DNA from: Leifsonia xyli | Lineage (GTDB): Bacteria; Actinomycetota; Actinomycetes; Actinomycetales; Microbacteriaceae | Assembly: GCA_003243275.1 (NCBI GenBank) | Contig: QFQR01000002.1 | Coordinates: forward strand, 248,001-312,000 | DNA length: 64,000 nucleotides | Direction: 5' to 3' | Shown: positions 20,490 to 29,960 of the stretch, in pieces | How the letters are laid out: every line of letters begins with the position of its first letter | Position numbering within the stretch: position 1 is the first letter of the stretch | Position numbers and translations under genes: made by a program | Notes under the pieces: model-generated | Told to the model about the DNA's origin: nothing | The model's input: the letters and a program-made list of their open reading frames with translations, nothing else | Database searches by the model: none

Positions 20490-22297
20490 GCACGCTCGAG
20501 GGCGTCGAGGGCGAAGACCGCCAGGACTATTCGCGCGAGGAGAGCCGCGCCATCCGGAAGCGCTCCTCGCGACTGCTCGGCTCGCTGCTGCGCCCGCTGC
20601 GCGGACGGGTGATCGTGGCGATGATCATCGTCGCCGTCTCGACCGCTCTGCAGACCGCGGGGCCGGCCCTCATCGCGTTCGGCATCGACGCGGGACTGCC
20701 CGCGATCATGCAGAACCGGGATGCGATGCCGCTCGCGCTCGTCGTGCTGCTCTACCTCGCGGCGGCGATCGTCGGCGCCGTGCTCATGTGGCACTACACG
20801 ATGCTCGCGGCGCGCATCAGCCAGGCGTTCCTGTTCGACCTGCGGGGCCGCATCTACCGGCACGCGCAACTGCTGAGCCTCGAGTTCCACGAGAGCTACA
20901 CCTCCGGCCGCATCATCGCGCGCCAGACGAACGACCTCGACTCGATCCGCGAGCTGCTCGACTCCGGCATCCAGGGGCTCATCCGCGGCGTGCTCTACAT
21001 GGTGTTCATCGCGATCGCCCTCGTGCTGCTCGACCCGATCTCGGCGCTCGTGATCGCCTGCTCGCTGCCGATCCTGGCGCTGCTCACGCGCTGGTTCCAG
21101 GTGACCTCGCAGCGCGCCTTCCGCGCGACCCGGGTGCACTCGGCGCGCCTCATCGTGAAGTTCGTCGAGACGATGACCGGCATCCGCGCCGTGAAGGCGT
21201 TCCGCGCCGAGGCCCGGAATGAGCGCGAGTTCGGCGAGCACGTCGAGAACTACCGCGAAGCCAACGCGAAGGCGATCGGCGTTTTCGGGGTCTTCGATCC
21301 GAGCCTCGTCGTGGTCGGCAACATCGTCGTCGCGGTGGTGCTGCTGGTCGGCGGGCTGCGGGTGGCGGACGGCGGCCTCGCGGTCGGCGTGCTGCTCGCG
21401 GCGCTCATGTACGCGCGGCGCTTCTTCGACCCGATGGAGGAGATGGCGCAGTTCTACAACTCCTACCAGTCGGCCTCGGCGGCGCTCGAGAAGATCTCGG
21501 GCGTGCTCGACGAGAACCCGAGCGTGCCCGACCCGGTGCGTCCGGTCGACCTATGGCAGGCCAAGGGCGCGCTCGACTTCGACGGGGTGCGTTTCGCGTA
21601 CCACGGCGACCGCGTCGTGCTGCCCGAGTTCGAGCTGCGCATCCCGGCCGGGCAGACGATCGCGCTCGTCGGCTCGACGGGGGCGGGCAAGTCGACCCTC
21701 GCGAAGCTCGTCGCCCGCTTCTACGACCCGAGCGAGGGCGTGGTGCGTCTCGACGGGATCGACCTGCGGGAGCTGCATCCGAAGGATCTGCGCCGGGCGA
21801 TCGTCATGGTCACCCAGGAGGCGTACCTCTTCTCGGGCACCGTCGCCGACAACATCGCCCTCGGCAAGCCGGGTGCCTCGCTCGAGGAGATCCGGGCCGC
21901 CGCGCGCGCGGTGGGTGCGGATGCGTTCATCGAGGAGCTGCCCGACGGCTACGACACGGATGTGAACAAGCGCGGCGGACGCGTCTCGGCCGGGCAGCGC
22001 CAGCTTCTGTCGTTCGCGCGCGCCTTCCTCGCCGATCCGGCGGTGCTGATCCTCGACGAGGCCACGGCATCCCTCGACATCCCGAGCGAGCGGCTCGTGC
22101 AGGAGGGCCTCACGACACTGCTCGCGGACCGCACCGCGATCGTCATCGCGCACCGTCTCTCGACGGTCGCGATCGCCGACCGGGTGCTCGTGATGGAGCA
22201 CGGCCGGATCGTGGAGGACGGCGCGCCCGCCGAGCTCATCGGGGGCACGGGGCGCTTCGCGACGCTGCACAAGGCCTGGCGCGACTCGCTCGTGTGA
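20486..22297 (+). CDS. ABC exporter half-transporter, catalytic subunit
   Basis: A 603-residue partner of the preceding gene, translationally coupled by a 4-bp overlap. There are six membrane helices and then the ATPase: Walker [10 protein letters not shown] (about residue 395), Walker [13 protein letters not shown] with the intact catalytic glutamate, and AHRLS switch histidine. Its signature is VSAGQ instead of LSGGQ. The active site is therefore made of its own Walker A/B with the canonical signature of the upstream subunit. Substrate is unknown. Confidence 0.92.
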   Translation: MSTLEGVEGEDRQDYSREESRAIRKRSSRLLGSLLRPLRGRVIVAMIIVAVSTALQTAGPALIAFGIDAGLPAIMQNRDAMPLALVVLLYLAAAIVGAVLMWHYTMLAARISQAFLFDLRGRIYRHAQLLSLEFHESYTSGRIIARQTNDLDSIRELLDSGIQGLIRGVLYMVFIAIALVLLDPISALVIACSLPILALLTRWFQVTSQRAFRATRVHSARLIVKFVETMTGIRAVKAFRAEARNEREFGEHVENYREANAKAIGVFGVFDPSLVVVGNIVVAVVLLVGGLRVADGGLAVGVLLAALMYARRFFDPMEEMAQFYNSYQSASAALEKISGVLDENPSVPDPVRPVDLWQAKGALDFDGVRFAYHGDRVVLPEFELRIPAGQTIALVGSTGAGKSTLAKLVARFYDPSEGVVRLDGIDLRELHPKDLRRAIVMVTQEAYLFSGTVADNIALGKPGASLEEIRAAARAVGADAFIEELPDGYDTDVNKRGGRVSAGQRQLLSFARAFLADPAVLILDEATASLDIPSERLVQEGLTTLLADRTAIVIAHRLSTVAIADRVLVMEHGRIVEDGAPAELIGGTGRFATLHKAWRDSLV

Positions 22298-22298
22298 G

Positions 22299-22339
22299 CC
22301 GGTGGATCACCGCGGCGCAGCACCGCGGTGATCCACCGG
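22299..22339. terminator. Perfect 17-bp hairpin, bidirectional terminator
   Basis: The arms CCGGTGGATCACCGCGG (22299-22315) and its exact complement (22323-22339) surround a 7-base loop. It lies between the ABC operon and the convergent gene at 22348. Confidence 0.8.
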
Positions 22340-22347
22340 GGTGCTGC

Positions 22348-22824
22348 TCAGCCGAGCGCGTTGACGATCACGACGAGCACGACGATCACGGCGGCGACCC
22401 CGCCGGCGGCGACGCCCAGCATCGTGAAGAGCTTCTTGCGTTCGAGGGTCTCGCGGAATCCGAGTCCGCCCGCCTCGCGGCGCACCAGGCGCCGGATGGG
22501 TTCGGCGCTGACCCGCAGGTCGACCTCGTCCCTCATGCTCTGCTTCGGGCCGACGGCCGCCCCCTGCACGAAGCGGGGGGCGTCGTCGCCGCCCCACTCC
22601 ACGTGACGCGGAAGCTCGACGATCGTGAAACGCGAGTCGATCTCGTCGGTCACGATCCGGAAGCTCGAGGTCGCGGACAGGTTCGTCTGCGCGATGAGCG
22701 GCCACCAGTGCCGGTTCGCGAGGTCGAGGTCGATCGTGAAGCCGGTGGCGGTGCGCGCGAAGACGAAGGCGGTGCCGCTCATATGCCTCTGCATCATCGC
22801 CATGAGGTCATCGGTACGGGTCAT
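22348..22824 (-). CDS. Tail-anchored hypothetical protein
   Basis: A 158-residue protein starting at ATG 22824 (MTRTDDLMAMMQRHMSG). The soluble part contains FTIDLDLANRHWWPLIAQ and SSFRIVTDEIDSRFTIV. It ends in a single hydrophobic helix (MLGVAAGGVAAVIVVLVVIV), so it is C-terminally membrane-anchored with its domain in the cytoplasm. I do not recognise the family. It lies downstream of the alkyltransferase-like gene on the same strand. Confidence 0.65.
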   Translation of the reverse strand: MTRTDDLMAMMQRHMSGTAFVFARTATGFTIDLDLANRHWWPLIAQTNLSATSSFRIVTDEIDSRFTIVELPRHVEWGGDDAPRFVQGAAVGPKQSMRDEVDLRVSAEPIRRLVRREAGGLGFRETLERKKLFTMLGVAAGGVAAVIVVLVVIVNALG

Positions 22825-22891
22825 GGCGACGAGGGTACCGGCGGGTGACGTCTCGGCGAACGCGCCCATTCGGGGGGATGCCGCCACGCGC

Positions 22892-23221
22892 TCAGCTCGG
22901 AGGCTCCTCCGGCCACCAGCGCGCCGTGGCGAGATCGACGCGGAACACGGTGCCGTCGCGCGACCAGAGCAGCGGCGTGCCTTCGGCCCGGTAGTGCTCG
23001 AGGGCGCGCCGTTCGTGGTCGATCGCCGGGTGCCCACTCGCGCGCACCACGCGCCACCAGGGAACCTCGCCTCCCGCGTAGGCCATCACCTGCCCGACCC
23101 CGCGCGCGGAGCGGGAGCCGATCGCGGCCGCGACCTCGCCGTAGCTCATCACCCGGCCCTCGGGGATCTGCGCGACCTGGTCGAGCACCGCGGCCAGGAA
23201 GTCCTCGGGCGGCAGCGGCAT
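22892..23221 (-). CDS. Alkyltransferase-like protein (MGMT fold, no Cys)
   Basis: A 109-residue protein equal to the DNA-binding half of O6-alkylguanine-DNA alkyltransferase ([20 protein letters not shown] with the recognition helix). The active-site PCHR motif is replaced by PWWR (residues 54-57), so Trp55 stands where the methyl-accepting Cys should be. That is the hallmark of ATL proteins, which bind alkylated guanine without repair and hand the lesion to nucleotide excision repair. It is probably co-transcribed with the GNAT gene upstream. Confidence 0.88.
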   Translation of the reverse strand: MPLPPEDFLAAVLDQVAQIPEGRVMSYGEVAAAIGSRSARGVGQVMAYAGGEVPWWRVVRASGHPAIDHERRALEHYRAEGTPLLWSRDGTVFRVDLATARWWPEEPPS

Positions 23222-23246
23222 CCGCGTCGTCGGGTTCCGGGCCGGT

Positions 23247-23699
23247 TCAGAGGGCGAGGGCGCCGAGCTTCTCGCCGTAGGGGGTCTCGCCCACGACCGT
23301 GAAGCCGACCGCCTGGAAGAACTGCTCGGGGCCGGCCTCGCCGGGCGCCCAGACGACCGTCAGCTGGGGGAACCCGCGACGGCGGGCCTCGTCCGCGAGG
23401 GCGGTGACGGCGAAGCGCCCGACACCCATGCCCTGGGCGTCGGCTTCGACGTGCACCCGCCAGAGTGCGGCCTTGAGGAAGTCCTCGGTGGCGTCGGGGT
23501 CGAAGGCGCCCATCACGTAGCCGACCAGGTGGTCGCCGTCCATGACGACGCGGGGCCAGGAGCCGGCGGGATCGAGATCCTGCTCGGCGTGCTCATAGGT
23601 CTCGGGGGCGATGAACGCCGCCTGACCCGGCTTGAGGGCGAGATTGCGTGCCGCGACGACGGTCTGCGCCGTCAGCTCTTCGAGTCTCAGATCCGCCAT
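23247..23699 (-). CDS. GNAT family N-acetyltransferase
   Basis: A 150-residue single-domain acetyltransferase. The acetyl-CoA binding motif A is visible as [25 protein letters not shown] (around residues 83-107, Q/RxxGxG/A core QGMGVG), followed by the usual [24 protein letters not shown]-terminal strand. It resembles spermine/spermidine-type or small-molecule acetyltransferases, with substrate unknown. It is divergent from icd with a shared promoter region. Confidence 0.85.
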   Translation of the reverse strand: MADLRLEELTAQTVVAARNLALKPGQAAFIAPETYEHAEQDLDPAGSWPRVVMDGDHLVGYVMGAFDPDATEDFLKAALWRVHVEADAQGMGVGRFAVTALADEARRRGFPQLTVVWAPGEAGPEQFFQAVGFTVVGETPYGEKLGALAL

Positions 23700-23737
23700 T
23701 CAGACAGGCTAACCCGCCGCGCCGTCACGCGGGCAGA

Positions 23738-23761
23738 TATCTCGATGTCAAGATATCTCGG
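23738..23761 (+). promoter_or_regulatory. Palindromic operator upstream of icd
   Basis: TCTCGATGTCAAGA (23740-23753) is an inverted repeat; a second half-site TCTCGG follows 16 bases on. The 24-base block matches the sucC upstream block at 6301-6324 at 19 positions. It lies about 50 bases before the icd start. Confidence 0.6.
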
Positions 23762-23807
23762 ATGCGCGGTAGGCTGTTCCGCGGCGTACGACGCGAAAGG
23801 ACAACAC

Positions 23808-25028
23808 GTGGTCGACAAGATCAAGGTAGAAGGCACGGTCGTCGAACTCGACGGCGACGAGATGACACGCATCATCTGGCAGTTCATCAAGGACCGGCTC
23901 ATCCATCCCTACCTCGATGTGAACCTCGAGTACTACGACCTCGGCATCGAGAACCGCGACGCGACCGACGACCAGGTCACGATCGACGCGGCGCACGCCA
24001 TCCAGAAGCACGGTGTGGGCGTCAAGTGCGCCACCATCACGCCCGACGAGGCGCGCGTGGCCGAGTTCGGCCTCAAGAAGATGTGGAAGAGCCCCAACGG
24101 CACCATCCGCAACATCCTCGGCGGCGTGATCTTCCGCGAGCCGATCGTGATCTCCAACATCCCGCGCCTGGTGCCCGGCTGGAACAAGCCGATCATCATC
24201 GGCCGCCACGCCTTCGGCGACCAGTACCGCGCCACCGACTTCGTATTCGACGGCCCCGGCACCCTCACGCTCTCCTTCCAGCCGGCCGACGGCGGCGAGG
24301 CGCAGAGCTTCGAGGTGTTCCAGGCGCCGGATGGCGGCGTCGCCATGGCCATGTACAACCAGGACCCGTCGATCCGCGACTTCGCGCGCGCGAGCTTCAA
24401 CTACGGCCTGAACCGCGGGTACCCGGTGTACCTCTCGACGAAGAACACCATCCTGAAGGCCTACGACGGCCGCTTCAAGGACCTCTTCCAGGAGGTCTTC
24501 GACGCCGAGTACAAGGACAAGTTCGAGGCAGCGGGCATCACCTACGAGCACCGCCTCATCGACGACATGGTCGCCTCCGCGCTCAAGTGGGAGGGCGGCT
24601 ACGTCTGGGCCTGCAAGAACTACGACGGGGATGTGCAGTCCGACACCGTCGCGCAGGGGTACGGCTCGCTGGGCCTGATGACCTCAGTGCTCACCACCCC
24701 CGACGGCAAGGTCGTCGAGGCGGAGGCCGCGCACGGCACCGTCACGCGCCACTACCGCCAGCACCAGGCGGGCAAGCCCACCTCGACCAACCCGATCGCC
24801 TCGATCTTCGCGTGGACCCGCGGCCTCATGCACCGCGGCAAGCTCGACGGCAACCAGGCGCTCATCGAGTTCGCCGAGACCCTCGAGGACGTCGTCATCA
24901 CGACGGTCGAGTCGGGCAAGATGACGAAGGACCTCGCGATCCTCGTCGGCCCCGAGCAGGAGTGGCAGACGACGGAGGACTTCCTCGCCTCGCTCGACGC
25001 GAACCTCGCGGCGCGCCTCGCCGGCTGA
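23808..25028 (+). CDS. icd: NADP-dependent isocitrate dehydrogenase
   Basis: Converts isocitrate to 2-oxoglutarate with NADPH formation. It has 406 residues and belongs to the homodimeric eukaryote-like type, shown by [20 protein letters not shown] near the N-terminus, [33 protein letters not shown], and [14 protein letters not shown]. The GTG start at 23808 follows GAAAGG by eight bases and gives [11 protein letters not shown]. Monomeric 80-kDa IDH is excluded by length. Regulation together with sucC is suggested by the shared operator. Confidence 0.96.
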   Translation: MVDKIKVEGTVVELDGDEMTRIIWQFIKDRLIHPYLDVNLEYYDLGIENRDATDDQVTIDAAHAIQKHGVGVKCATITPDEARVAEFGLKKMWKSPNGTIRNILGGVIFREPIVISNIPRLVPGWNKPIIIGRHAFGDQYRATDFVFDGPGTLTLSFQPADGGEAQSFEVFQAPDGGVAMAMYNQDPSIRDFARASFNYGLNRGYPVYLSTKNTILKAYDGRFKDLFQEVFDAEYKDKFEAAGITYEHRLIDDMVASALKWEGGYVWACKNYDGDVQSDTVAQGYGSLGLMTSVLTTPDGKVVEAEAAHGTVTRHYRQHQAGKPTSTNPIASIFAWTRGLMHRGKLDGNQALIEFAETLEDVVITTVESGKMTKDLAILVGPEQEWQTTEDFLASLDANLAARLAG

Positions 25029-25075
25029 GTCGTCGTCGTTCGCCGGTTGAGTACCCCGCGGGGCCCTTTTCCGCT

Positions 25076-25110
25076 GGTTGAGTAGCCCGCGGAGCGGGCG
25101 TATCGAAACC
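25076..25110. repeat. Dispersed 35-bp intergenic repeat, copy 2
   Basis: The same unit as at 14399-14433 with one base difference (GCGGAGCG for GCGAAGCG). A degraded partial copy, GGTTGAGTACCCCGCG, precedes it at 25045. Confidence 0.85.
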
Positions 25111-25138
25111 AAGGGCCGGGCCGAAAGGCCCGGCCCTT
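25111..25138 (+). terminator. Strong GNRA-loop terminator after icd
   Basis: The perfect 12-bp stem AAGGGCCGGGCC / GGCCCGGCCCTT with a GAAA tetraloop lies between icd and mdh, separating the two transcription units. Confidence 0.85.
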
Positions 25139-25157
25139 CCCCGTCTCCGCCGCGTAG

Positions 25158-26144
<987 letters not shown>

Positions 26145-26146
26145 GC

Positions 26147-26212
26147 GCATGTTGCGGTTTCGGCGCTGTGTGCGCCGCGCGCGGCCCACACAGCGCCGAA
26201 ACCGCAACATGC
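26147..26212. repeat. Long-arm intergenic palindrome, family D
   Basis: The 26-bp arms 26147-26172 and 26187-26212 (starting GCATGTTGCGGTTTCGGCGC) are perfect reverse complements with a 14-base spacer. It fills the whole gap between the convergent mdh and YdeI-like genes, so it could serve as a bidirectional terminator. Confidence 0.9.
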
Positions 26213-26214
26213 AC

Positions 26215-26787
26215 TCAGTAAAAGCTCTCGCCGCGCTCCAGCATCTCGAGGAACTGCCGCGCACGGCGTTCCCGGGTCTCGGGCCGCACGGCCTGCGTGA
26301 TCCGGAGGATGAACGCCCAGCGGTTCTGCGCGCTGAGCGTCGCGAAGAACGCGGATGCCGTGGGGCTGCCGTCGAGCAGCGACTGCAACTCCGCGGGAAC
26401 GGGCGCCTCCTTCTGACGGTAGGCGGCGTCCCACCGGCCGTCGGCCTGGGCGCGGTCGACCTCGGCCTGGCCGGCGGGGCGCATCCGTCCTTCCGCGACG
26501 AGGCGTGCGACGTGCTCGCGGTTGATCTGCGACCACGGGCTGCGGGCGCGGCGCGGCGTGTAGGCCTGGAGGCTGAAGTCGTCGTCGAAGGCACCCACCT
26601 GCCCGTCGATCCATCCGAAGCACAGCGCCACGTCGAGCGCCTCCTGCCGGGTGATGCCGGGCACCGTCGCCTTCGCCTTGAGCAGCTTCAGCCGCACACC
26701 CTCCCCCGGCGGGTCGTTCGCGAGGAACGCCTCCCACTCGCGCCAGTCGGTGAACGGCAGGATCGGCTTCTCCGCGAACGACGACAT
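26215..26787 (-). CDS. YdeI/OmpD-associated family protein
   Basis: A 190-residue cytoplasmic protein with the family hallmarks VRLKLLKAKATVPGITRQEALDVALCFGWIDGQ (around residues 32-63), FSLQAYTPRRARSPWSQINREHVARL, and a C-terminal helical RRARQFLEMLERGESFY. Members of this family have been linked to cationic antimicrobial peptide and bacteriocin tolerance, but the biochemical role is not known. Transcription begins downstream of the double palindrome at 26827-26896. Confidence 0.85.
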   Translation of the reverse strand: MSSFAEKPILPFTDWREWEAFLANDPPGEGVRLKLLKAKATVPGITRQEALDVALCFGWIDGQVGAFDDDFSLQAYTPRRARSPWSQINREHVARLVAEGRMRPAGQAEVDRAQADGRWDAAYRQKEAPVPAELQSLLDGSPTASAFFATLSAQNRWAFILRITQAVRPETRERRARQFLEMLERGESFY

Positions 26788-26826
26788 GCGCCCAGGTTAG
26801 GGGCGACCTCCGCTCGGCAGGTGGCT

Positions 26827-26896
26827 CAAACGCTGCAGCGTTTGGCGCGGGGCGATCGAGATAGCCGGCGCGGGGCGGCAGACGCTGCAGCGTTTG
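26827..26896. promoter_or_regulatory. Two 18-bp palindromes, 52 bp apart
   Basis: CAAACGCTGCAGCGTTTG (26827-26844) is a perfect palindrome. A second copy with one mismatch lies at 26879-26896. They are in the gap between the flavin reductase gene and the YdeI-like gene. They may be paired operator sites of a LacI-type regulator or could fold as a hairpin terminator. Confidence 0.6.
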
Positions 26897-26904
26897 GCCA
26901 GGGG

Positions 26905-28419
26905 TCAGTAGCCCAGGAACACGTCGGTGCGGATGCGGCGGGTGCCGGCAGCACGCAGCGCCCGACTGAGGCGCGCGACGTCGCCGGGGGCTCCCGAGAG
27001 GTACACGTGCCGGCTCGCCGCGTCCGGGATCGCGGCGTGCACGAGCTCGGCGGTGAGCGCATCCGGGCCGAGCCAGCTCCAGTGCGCGGGGAGCTCGCCG
27101 GGGTCGTCGGGGGAGAGCACCGCGACCCGCACCCCGGTCGCCGCGAGCTCCTCGCGGAAGGCGAGGTCGGATGCCGCGCGCACCGCGTACAGCAGCTCGG
27201 CATCCGCCGCCCGCCCGGCTGCCGCGAGCGCGCCGAGCTGCGAGACGAAGGGCGTGATGCCGATGCCCGCGGCGACGAAGGCGAGCTTCGCGGCCGGGTC
27301 GCGCGGCAGCGTGAAGTCGCCCCAGACGCCCGTCGCCCGCACCCGCGCGCCCACCTCGAGCGCGCGGAGGGTGCGCTTGAAGCTCGACGCCTCCTCGCGG
27401 ATGCGCACGCCGACCGCGAGCTGCGGATCCGCGGGTGCCGAGGCGATCGAGAACACCCGCCGGATGCCGCCCGCGTCGGGCCGCCGGTGCGGGAGCGTCA
27501 GCTCGAGGTACTGCCCGGGCGCGAACCGCACGGGTGCGACCGGACGGAAGCGGAACTCCCACGCTGTCGGGGTGAGCTGCCGCTTCGAGGTGAGTTCGAG
27601 CTTCACGGCACGCCGCTGGCCGAAGAGGAAGGCGAGCACCCCGCCGATCACGAGCGCCAGCTCCGGGGTGTTGCGGAACGGCCCGAGCGTGAAGGGGACG
27701 CTCGTGAGCAGCGCCACGATCACCGCGTAGGCGAGCCGCTGCCAGCGTCGCGGCGGCATCGTCAGCGGCTCGCTCAGCATGAAGCCCGCCGCGAAGACGA
27801 CCGGCGCGGAGAGGAAGGTGAACGACAGCGCGCTCGCGACATCCGAGCCGAAGCTGAGGAACCGCACGAACAGCACGCCGCCCGCGACCGCGATGTAGAG
27901 CAACCCCATCCCGAGCCGCCTGGTGCGCCAGAGGATCAGCAGCGCGCCGAGCGCGACGGCCGGCAGCATCGGCCCCGTCGCGACCCACCACGACGAGAAG
28001 GCGAGCCCGCTCACCCCTACCACGACGGCCGCGAAGGCCGCGGGGTTCACGAGGTGACGGCCCCGCCAGGCGATGAGGTATTTGGATGCCGCCGCGATCG
28101 CCGCGGCGAGGGCGAGCATGGCGAGGCCCGTCGGGTCGAGCGTCGGGTCGAGCACGAACAGCAGCAGGAGCGCCGTGATGATGCCGGATTCGGTGAGCGG
28201 CCGCGTGCGGAAGATCAGCCCCAGCAGCTGATTGACGAGCCACGATGCGCCGACGAGCACGACCGCGGAGGCGAGGATCGCGAGCGGGTCGGTCGCGATC
28301 GCGCCGCTGAGCGCGAGCACGAGGGCGAGCAGCGCCAGCACGACGAGCACGATGACGACGAGCAGGTACATGGTGACGCGGCCGAGCAGCCGGTCGACGC
28401 GTGCGGTGAGTGCGGTCAT
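26905..28419 (-). CDS. Membrane NAD(P)H:flavin oxidoreductase (RnfD/NqrB-FNR fusion)
   Basis: A 504-residue fusion. The first about 255 residues form eight to ten membrane helices resembling RnfD/NqrB-type membrane domains. The C-terminal half is a ferredoxin-NADP reductase module: FAPGQYLELTLPH and RVFSIASAPADP for FAD, VAAGIGITPFVSQLGAL for NAD(P)H. The ATG at 28419 overlaps the stop of the apbE gene by 4 bp. With apbE and the FMN-binding lipoprotein upstream, it probably passes electrons from cytosolic NAD(P)H through the membrane to a covalently flavinylated acceptor outside. Confidence 0.82.
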   Translation of the reverse strand: MTALTARVDRLLGRVTMYLLVVIVLVVLALLALVLALSGAIATDPLAILASAVVLVGASWLVNQLLGLIFRTRPLTESGIITALLLLFVLDPTLDPTGLAMLALAAAIAAASKYLIAWRGRHLVNPAAFAAVVVGVSGLAFSSWWVATGPMLPAVALGALLILWRTRRLGMGLLYIAVAGGVLFVRFLSFGSDVASALSFTFLSAPVVFAAGFMLSEPLTMPPRRWQRLAYAVIVALLTSVPFTLGPFRNTPELALVIGGVLAFLFGQRRAVKLELTSKRQLTPTAWEFRFRPVAPVRFAPGQYLELTLPHRRPDAGGIRRVFSIASAPADPQLAVGVRIREEASSFKRTLRALEVGARVRATGVWGDFTLPRDPAAKLAFVAAGIGITPFVSQLGALAAAGRAADAELLYAVRAASDLAFREELAATGVRVAVLSPDDPGELPAHWSWLGPDALTAELVHAAIPDAASRHVYLSGAPGDVARLSRALRAAGTRRIRTDVFLGY

Positions 28420-29276
28420 GCGAATACCTCTCCGGGGAATCCGGGGCTCCGCTCGAGCGAGCCGTCGGACAGCATCCTGACCCATTCCACGCCCCGCCGC
28501 TCGAGCCAGCTGGGGTCGACATCGAAGAAGAGCGCGGTGGCGGCGCCGTCGGCCGTGAGGTCGTCTGAGGCGACCGCCCAGGTGGCGAGCACCTCGCGCG
28601 TCGGCAGGCCGGTGATCGCGTCGAGCACGTGGTGGCGACCGTCGGCGTGGCGGCGGCGGTTGCCGGCGCTCGCCGAGAGGGCGCCGTTCGAGAGCTCCGC
28701 GACGCCGACCGCCATCGTCGCGTCGGCCGGATGCTCGAGCGCGATCCGCATGGGCACCTCGCGCAGGCGGAGGTCGCCCGAGCCGTCGACGACCGAGCGG
28801 GCGACCCCGGCCTCCGCGAGCAGCCCGCTCACCAGGTCGACGAGGTAGCCCTTGCCTGCCGCGCCCACGTCGAGCAGCACCGGTCGCGCGGTGTCGAGGT
28901 GCTCACCGTCCCAGGCGAGGGCGTCTTCCCACCGCGGCACCGCATCCGTGGCTCCCGCGATCCGCGGTCCGAACCCGGATGCCGAGAGCGCGCCCCCGAC
29001 GAGCGGCGACACCCGCCCGCGGGTCGCCGCGTAGAGCTCGGCGTAGAGCCCGAGCAGGGGGCCGGCGTCGTCCGCGAGACGGTGCCGACCCGGCTCGCGC
29101 GCGATGCGCGCGACGCGCGAGTCGTCGCGGTAGCGCGACCAGTCGGCGTCGAAGCGGCGGATGCGGTCGGTGACGACCGCACGCACCTCATCCGGGAGCG
29201 GCTGCTCGGTGTCGATCCGCCACGGTGTTCCGAGTGCGTCGAAGTGCCACGTGTGCGGCAGCGGATCGGCGATCAC
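28416..29276 (-). CDS. apbE: FAD:protein FMN transferase
   Basis: A 286-residue ApbE-family enzyme that covalently links FMN from FAD to Ser/Thr of target proteins. The seen motifs are RFDADWSRYRDDSRVARI near the N-terminus, LLDVGAAGKGYLVD (the GxxxKG nucleotide-binding segment), GSGDLRL, and HHVLDAITGLPTREV, followed by the metal-site region ATWAVASDDLTADGAATALFF. No lipobox or signal peptide is visible, so it may act in the cytoplasm or be a version without a membrane anchor. The neighbouring FMN-binding lipoprotein is its evident substrate. Confidence 0.9.
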   Translation of the reverse strand: MIADPLPHTWHFDALGTPWRIDTEQPLPDEVRAVVTDRIRRFDADWSRYRDDSRVARIAREPGRHRLADDAGPLLGLYAELYAATRGRVSPLVGGALSASGFGPRIAGATDAVPRWEDALAWDGEHLDTARPVLLDVGAAGKGYLVDLVSGLLAEAGVARSVVDGSGDLRLREVPMRIALEHPADATMAVGVAELSNGALSASAGNRRRHADGRHHVLDAITGLPTREVLATWAVASDDLTADGAATALFFDVDPSWLERRGVEWVRMLSDGSLERSPGFPGEVFA

Positions 29277-29303
29277 GGGCGTGGCGGTGGTTCGGGCGAC
29301 GGC

Positions 29304-29810
29304 TCAGGCCGAGGCCTGTTCCTTGATCGCGTCGATGGCCTCGTTGAAGCCGCCGCTCGTGAGCGAGGATCCGGCGACGCGCGAGACGTTGAGGCTGTCG
29401 ATGCTCTTGCCGACGACCTCGGCGGCGATGCCGCTTGCGAACTTCTGCTGGAAGCCCTTCGCCTGCGGGTCGGTGGCCTCGGGGGTGACGGTGACCGCGG
29501 TCACGGTCCCGGAGGCGAGGGTGATCTCGACTTTGACCGACTCCTCACCGGCGGGGGAGACGTAGCTGCCTTCCGCGGTGTAGGTGCCGTCGCTGTAGCT
29601 GCTGTCGCCGCTGCTGTCCGTGCTGCTGTCGGTGGTGCCCGAGTCGCTGCTCGAGTCGCTGCTCGGACTGCTGCTCGAGCTGTTGCTCTGCGCGTCGCTC
29701 GCGTTGTTGGCGGCGTCGGCCGCCGTGCTGCAGCCGGCGAGGGTGAGGAGTCCGATGCCGGCGATGCCGACAACGCCGAGGATCCGATGTGTCTGAGGGG
29801 AGGTCGTCAT
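29304..29810 (-). CDS. FMN-binding lipoprotein, ApbE target
   Basis: A 168-residue exported protein with a lipobox LAGC (Cys27). A long Ser/Asp-rich linker (residues 35-75) is followed by an FMN-bind domain (DGTYTAEGSYVSPAGEESV to the end). The flavinylation motif near the C-terminus is SSLTSGGF, where the Thr is the expected FMN attachment residue, as in NqrC/RnfG-type SGATSG-like motifs. It lies first in the apbE and reductase cluster on the same strand. Confidence 0.88.
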   Translation of the reverse strand: MTTSPQTHRILGVVGIAGIGLLTLAGCSTAADAANNASDAQSNSSSSSPSSDSSSDSGTTDSSTDSSGDSSYSDGTYTAEGSYVSPAGEESVKVEITLASGTVTAVTVTPEATDPQAKGFQQKFASGIAAEVVGKSIDSLNVSRVAGSSLTSGGFNEAIDAIKEQASA

Positions 29811-29927
29811 GCGGTCAACCCTGACAGCGGTTCCTTGGGCGCGCCTGGCAGTTCCTATGAATCCGCATGGAGAAATCGGGCGCCTGCTTCGTCACGACTT
29901 GATAACCGATCCGAGCGGATGTTGCGG

Positions 29928-29960
29928 CATGTTTGTTCGTACGCTTTACTAACAAACATG
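29928..29960 (+). promoter_or_regulatory. ROK-type operator over the regulator start
   Basis: The perfect 10-bp arms CATGTTTGTT (29928-29937) and AACAAACATG (29951-29960) surround a 13-base spacer. The right arm includes the start codon of the ROK regulator. AT-rich arms of this kind suit an autoregulatory site. Confidence 0.65.

Noticed and set aside
22892..23221. Functional O6-methylguanine methyltransferase
   Set aside because: The acceptor Cys of the PCHR motif is replaced by Trp.
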